A stretch of DNA of 64,000 bases from Neisseria subflava (GTDB lineage: Bacteria; Pseudomonadota; Gammaproteobacteria; Burkholderiales; Neisseriaceae), in contig NZ_CP073115.1 of assembly GCF_024205705.1 (NCBI RefSeq), positions 248,001-312,000 of the forward strand. The letters are read 5' to 3'. Made by a program: the position numbers and the translations under genes. This document shows positions 60,612-64,000 of the stretch, piece after piece. Position 1 is the stretch's first letter. Each line of letters opens with the position of its first letter. Under the pieces are notes generated by a model. The model saw only the letters and a program-made list of their open reading frames with translations. It made no database searches and was not told where the DNA came from.

Positions 60612-61742
60612 TTATTGTTTTGCTGCTTTGATATTGTCAATGAATTTGTCGAATAGATAGCCGACGTCTTGCGGGCCCGGGCTGGCTTCGGGGTGGCCTT
60701 GGAAGCAGAATACAGGTTTGTCTGTCAGTTCGATGCCTTGCAAGGTGTTGTCGAACAAGGATTTGTGGGTAATGCGTGCGTTGGTGGGCAGAGTGTCGGC
60801 ATCGACGGCGAAACCGTGGTTTTGGCTGGTGATGACGACTTTGCCGCTGTCTAAATCTTGTACAGGGTGGTTGGCACCGTGATGGCTGAAGCGCATTTTC
60901 AGGGTTTTGGCGCCGATGGCGAGGCTGATCAGTTGGTGTCCTAAGCAAATGCCGAAAATCGGTTTGCCGCTTTCCATCAGTTTTTGTACGGCTTTGATGG
61001 CGTAGCCGCAAGGCTCGGGGTCGCCGGGGCCGTTGGATAGGAATACGCCGTCAGGATTGAGTGCCAAGACGTCTTCCGCGCTGGTTTGTGCGGGAACGAC
61101 GGTCAGGCGGCAGCCGCGTGAGGCGAGCATGCGCAGGATGTTGGTTTTGACACCGAAATCGTAGGCGACGACGTGGTAAGGCTGTTCGGAAGGTGTAACG
61201 AAACCTTTGCCCAATTCCCATTCGCCTTCGGTCCATTCGTAAGTTTCTGTGCAGGAAACTTCTTTTGCCAAGTCTTTGCCGACCATGCTGCCGAATGCGG
61301 CAATCAGTTCTTGTGCTTTTTCAACGGTGGCATCCGCACCGGTCAAAATCGCGCCACCTTGTGAGCCTTTTTCACGCAACAGGGTGGTCAGGCGGCGGGT
61401 GTCGATGTCGGCGATGGCGACGGTTTTGTTGCGTACCAAATAGTCGTGTAGGCTTTCGGAGGCACGGAAGTTGCTGTGCAAGAGCGGCAGGTCGCGGATA
61501 ATCAAACCGGCGGCGTAAACGCTGCGGCTTTCTTCATCTTCGGCGTTGGTGCCGGTGTTGCCGATGTGTGGATAGGTAAGGGTAACGATTTGTTTGCAGT
61601 AGGAAGGGTCGGTCAGGATTTCCTGATAGCCGGTCATGGAAGTGTTGAACACGACTTCGCCGGAAGTCGAACCTTCGTAACCGATTGATGTGCCGTGAAA
61701 TACGCTGCCGTCAGCGAGAACGAGAAGAGCCGGAGTGGTCAT
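60612..61742 (-). CDS. carA: Carbamoyl-phosphate synthase small subunit CarA
   Basis: Glutaminase subunit that supplies ammonia to CarB. The 376-aa protein has the N-terminal CPSase domain (LVLADGSVFHGTSIGYEG) and a class I glutamine amidotransferase domain with the catalytic Cys in FGICLGHQLISLAIG and the His-Glu pair in CFQGHPEASPGPQD. The ribosome site AGGA lies nine bases before the ATG. The leader upstream carries a terminator-like hairpin and may be attenuated. Confidence 0.98.
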   Translation of the reverse strand: MTTPALLVLADGSVFHGTSIGYEGSTSGEVVFNTSMTGYQEILTDPSYCKQIVTLTYPHIGNTGTNAEDEESRSVYAAGLIIRDLPLLHSNFRASESLHDYLVRNKTVAIADIDTRRLTTLLREKGSQGGAILTGADATVEKAQELIAAFGSMVGKDLAKEVSCTETYEWTEGEWELGKGFVTPSEQPYHVVAYDFGVKTNILRMLASRGCRLTVVPAQTSAEDVLALNPDGVFLSNGPGDPEPCGYAIKAVQKLMESGKPIFGICLGHQLISLAIGAKTLKMRFSHHGANHPVQDLDSGKVVITSQNHGFAVDADTLPTNARITHKSLFDNTLQGIELTDKPVFCFQGHPEASPGPQDVGYLFDKFIDNIKAAKQ

Positions 61743-61814
61743 GATGGAATCCTGTTTGCCTGATGATGGTCGGTTCGAAAAAATGGGTCAGGCCGTCTGA
61801 AAAATAAAAATTGT

Positions 61815-61904
61815 TTACAAAAAAGACAGCCTTCGGAAATCTCGGCTAAAAAAAAACACGCTCCGCAGCTTTGATTTTGCTGTGTAACGTGCTTTTTCAG
61901 ACAT
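61815..61904 (-). CDS. Candidate 29-aa leader peptide of carA
   Basis: The frame starts at ATG 61904 (MSEKARYTAKSKLRSVFFFS) and stops 72 bp before carA. It reads through the terminator hairpin, whose U run encodes three Phe, as the E. coli pyrBI leader peptide does. The ribosome site is weak, so translation is not certain. Confidence 0.35.
   Translation of the reverse strand: MSEKARYTAKSKLRSVFFFSRDFRRLSFL
61848..61897 (-). terminator. Terminator-like hairpin in the carA leader (candidate attenuator)
   Basis: Reading leftward: AAAGCACGTTACACAGC, a 9-nt loop, GCTGCGGAGCGTGTTT and nine T. The stem has two mismatches. It lies between a predicted promoter (61931-61959) and carA, with no other gene it could end. 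The rest of the 481-bp gap to pilC holds a DUS near 61793 and one near 62064. Confidence 0.65.
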
Positions 61905-61930
61905 AGCGGTCTATGCCGTAGAAGCAGTGT

Positions 61931-61959
61931 ATTTTAAGTCAAAGTAATAGGAATTTCAA
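61931..61959 (-). promoter_or_regulatory. Predicted carA promoter
   Basis: On the minus strand, TTGAAA (61959-61954), a 17-bp spacer and TAAAAT (61936-61931). The predicted start is near 61924, about 180 nt upstream of carA. Confidence 0.6.
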
Positions 61960-62166
61960 GCGTAGAGCAAATAATCGATAATCTAAAAACGTTTTATCTT
62001 TATGGTACAGTCCCTTGCTTTTGGAATGCCTGATGAATAAGGTTGAACTAAATATTCAGTCAGGCCGTCTGAAAACTGAGCAGGCAGATTGTTTCATTTT
62101 TGTTGTGTTTGAAATGCAGGTGTAGGGAAATTCATCCGAATCAAACATGAAACAGGCTGTTTATGC

Positions 62167-62172
62167 TAAAAT
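62167..62172 (+). promoter_or_regulatory. Predicted extended -10 of the pilC-type gene
   Basis: TGC-TAAAAT, an extended -10 element, ends 51 bp before the ATG. The -35 is poor. Confidence 0.4.
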
Positions 62173-62223
62173 CGTAGCCCCATAAAAAATAAAAACAACG
62201 TCATTTTTAGCTGAGATTATCCG

Positions 62224-64000
62224 ATGAAAAAAGAACACATTATGCAAAACGCTCCATCAGGCCGTCATCGCCTCATTCATGCAAGCGTCGCTTCCGCTTT
62301 AGCGCTCATCAGCATTTCCGTTCAGGCAAATACGCAGCAATTTGCCCAAACTCCTTTTTACCTGCAAAACAAAACCGACGTCAGCGGCCAACCCAAAGTC
62401 AAACACAATATTATGTTTTTGATTGATGACTCGGGCAGTATGCAATGGAATGTGCAAGGTAAGGAAACACCTGTATTGGCTGATAAAAGAATAACGATTA
62501 CCAAGGAGGCTCTAAAGTCAGTATTGCAGGAGTATGGCAAAAAACAACAATTCCAGTGGGGTTTGCAAACCCTGCATAATAATGGTGGTACTGATATTCC
62601 AGATAAGGAGGGCTTTACCGATGATTGGCAGGACGTTCAAAAGAGGGTAGATGGTATTGATCCCGGTCATGCTACGCCAATCACGCGTCGCTACTATGAA
62701 GTAGTCAAAAACTTTGTGATGCCCAACATCAAATACCGTTGTCAGAAGTCTTATGTGATTGTGATGTCGGACGGTGATGCCAATATGAGTTGTAGCAATC
62801 AGAGTTATGGGGAGGATCCGAGTAAGTCGCGTAATACCAACTTTAACTACGATAGAGATTATTATTATTCAGGTTATTACCGTGCTATTGAGCATAGTGC
62901 AGATACGCCTGCATACCGATATTTTGGGCCGTCTGAGGCAAAAGCTTATGAGAATAATCATAAGCAGGGTGAAAAATTTGGCTATTTTGATTTGCCGATT
63001 TATGATCCGACCCAAGAGATTCCGGAAGCGAAAAAAAAATTCCAATGTCAAAATACAAGGTATAGAAAAGATGCATCTGGCAATTGGGTTTTTTTACCTG
63101 ATTATAAGAATGGTAAACCTGAAGTTGAAGGTATTGGCGAAATTATTGTTCCTTATTGGGATAGAAACTATAAGGATGAAAAACGCGGTATGCGTTTCTT
63201 TAGCCAGACTTTGGCAGAAAAAGATATTAAACCTGCGATTGAGCCAACAAAGCGTCTAGATGATGCAGGCAAGAGCTGGGATGGTGATCCAAGCGATCCT
63301 AAAGGCGTAGATTACAGCAAACAGTTGGTTCAGACTTTTACCGTGGGCTTTGGTGAAGGAATCTCTGAAGTTGGGAGAGAGTATCTGAAAAATGGTGCGA
63401 GCCGTCCAGACTGGTACTTTAACGCTGAGAAAAAAGAAGATTTGCTTGAGGCCTTTAAAACCATTATCGACAATATTGAAACTGACAGCAAAATAATGAA
63501 ATTTGAAGGGGCAGCTTCAACTGCGCCGGCAACGACCAGTATGGGTATTCCCGATATGGCAGCAACGGTTCATTTAAATACCGGCTCTTGGAGCAGTCAG
63601 TTGCGGTTTTATAAATTAAACCGCGATGGTACGCCTATTAATACGACTGAGTTTGTTCAGCCATCATTTAATAACCGTCTTACTTTGGTTAATGATGGCA
63701 GTAAGACCTATTTCATCGATAGAGTTGCAGATAATGAGGCTTCAAACGCCGATTTTGGCATTTCAGACGGCAGTGCGAAAGATAAGTTGGAATGGAAAAA
63801 TGCATTGCTGAAATGGACTGGCCGAGCAGGTAGTGATGAAGCCATCAAAGCGGATGCAGAGGCAAAAGGTTATAACCAGTCTTATCGTATCCGTCCAACT
63901 GACCCTAATGATCCAAATAAAGATGAACGTAATTTGGGCGATATTTTAGACGGTTCGGTTGCGACTATTGGCGATAAGCGCGACAACCGTCAAGAGTTTT
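62224..64000 (+). CDS. pilC: PilC/PilY1 family type IV pilus adhesin, truncated by window end
   Basis: The frame is open from ATG 62224 to the end (592 codons seen). A signal peptide (to about SISVQA) precedes NTQQFAQTPFYLQNKTDV. The N-terminal domain is von Willebrand A-like, with the MIDAS start FLIDDSGSMQ (Asp68, Ser70, Ser72) and VIVMSDGDANMS. Such PilC/PilY1 proteins act at the pilus tip and in the outer membrane in adhesion, pilus extension and competence. The signal region lacks the poly-G tract that phase-varies pathogen pilC. A run of nine A (63031-63039) lies in frame. The C-terminal beta-propeller is outside the window. Confidence 0.9.
   Translation, partial: MKKEHIMQNAPSGRHRLIHASVASALALISISVQANTQQFAQTPFYLQNKTDVSGQPKVKHNIMFLIDDSGSMQWNVQGKETPVLADKRITITKEALKSVLQEYGKKQQFQWGLQTLHNNGGTDIPDKEGFTDDWQDVQKRVDGIDPGHATPITRRYYEVVKNFVMPNIKYRCQKSYVIVMSDGDANMSCSNQSYGEDPSKSRNTNFNYDRDYYYSGYYRAIEHSADTPAYRYFGPSEAKAYENNHKQGEKFGYFDLPIYDPTQEIPEAKKKFQCQNTRYRKDASGNWVFLPDYKNGKPEVEGIGEIIVPYWDRNYKDEKRGMRFFSQTLAEKDIKPAIEPTKRLDDAGKSWDGDPSDPKGVDYSKQLVQTFTVGFGEGISEVGREYLKNGASRPDWYFNAEKKEDLLEAFKTIIDNIETDSKIMKFEGAASTAPATTSMGIPDMAATVHLNTGSWSSQLRFYKLNRDGTPINTTEFVQPSFNNRLTLVNDGSKTYFIDRVADNEASNADFGISDGSAKDKLEWKNALLKWTGRAGSDEAIKADAEAKGYNQSYRIRPTDPNDPNKDERNLGDILDGSVATIGDKRDNRQEF

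Overview
The window is chromosomal DNA of a Neisseria species. Dozens of DNA uptake sequences (core GCCGTCTGAA) are scattered through it, many as inverted pairs acting as terminators. Most carry an AG prefix (AGGCCGTCTGAA) and only a few an AT prefix. That prefix bias, a non-phase-variable PilC signal peptide and a penA allele resembling the commensal donors of mosaic penA all suggest a commensal such as the subflava/flavescens/perflava group rather than gonococcus or meningococcus. The species call is inference.

Layout. 1-8.7 kb: luxS, cyaY, lptM, lysA, slyX, a Na+/H+ antiporter, an MFS transporter broken by one missing C, and adhE behind a well-positioned FNR-type promoter. 8.8-10.6 kb: a ferric-reductase-like flavocytochrome gene and the tail of a dead nitroreductase gene, bracketed by the two ends of an IS5-family element whose transposase is almost gone. 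10.8-18.6 kb: leuS, dnaJ, a MarR regulator with three palindromic operators, a membrane protein, a yybP-ykoY manganese riboswitch driving the Mn exporter mntX, a pseudouridine synthase and metR. 18.8-25.2 kb: a Nif3-like protein, petABC (cytochrome bc1), sspAB, tRNA-Ala(GGC), tRNA-Met(CAT) and a midA-like methyltransferase broken by two single-base losses.

25.4-47.8 kb is the division and cell wall (dcw) cluster: mraZ, rsmH, ftsL, ftsI(penA), murE, murF, mraY, murD, ftsW, murG, murC, ddlB, ftsQ, ftsA, ftsZ. It starts at a strong promoter overlapped by four AGTG repeats spaced 10 bp, the expected MraZ operator. It is interrupted by non-canonical genes: an M23 peptidase lipoprotein and two membrane proteins (murE-murF), a membrane protein and a 49-aa protein (murF-mraY), a truncated haemoglobin and a Sel1-repeat protein (mraY-murD), and an L,D-transpeptidase-like protein (murD-ftsW). 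Together the cluster makes lipid II from UDP-MurNAc and builds the divisome.

47.9-55.2 kb, minus strand: ispH, lspA, glyQ, then yacG, coaE, pilD, pilG, pilF (type IV pilus peptidase, platform protein and ATPase). 55.6-61.7 kb: carB and carA separated by a variable island holding a GIY-YIG nuclease gene and an exact 336-bp tandem duplication that gives two identical SemiSWEET genes. carA has a leader with a candidate attenuator overlapped by a 29-codon reading frame. The window ends inside a pilC/pilY1-type adhesin gene on the plus strand.

All three frame disruptions are single missing bases in C (or complementary G) runs, so sequencing error must be weighed against true gene loss. The items most worth a second look are the IS-bracketed flavocytochrome gene, the carA leader, the duplicated SemiSWEET genes, and the shared palindrome upstream of both the MarR gene and the GIY-YIG gene.
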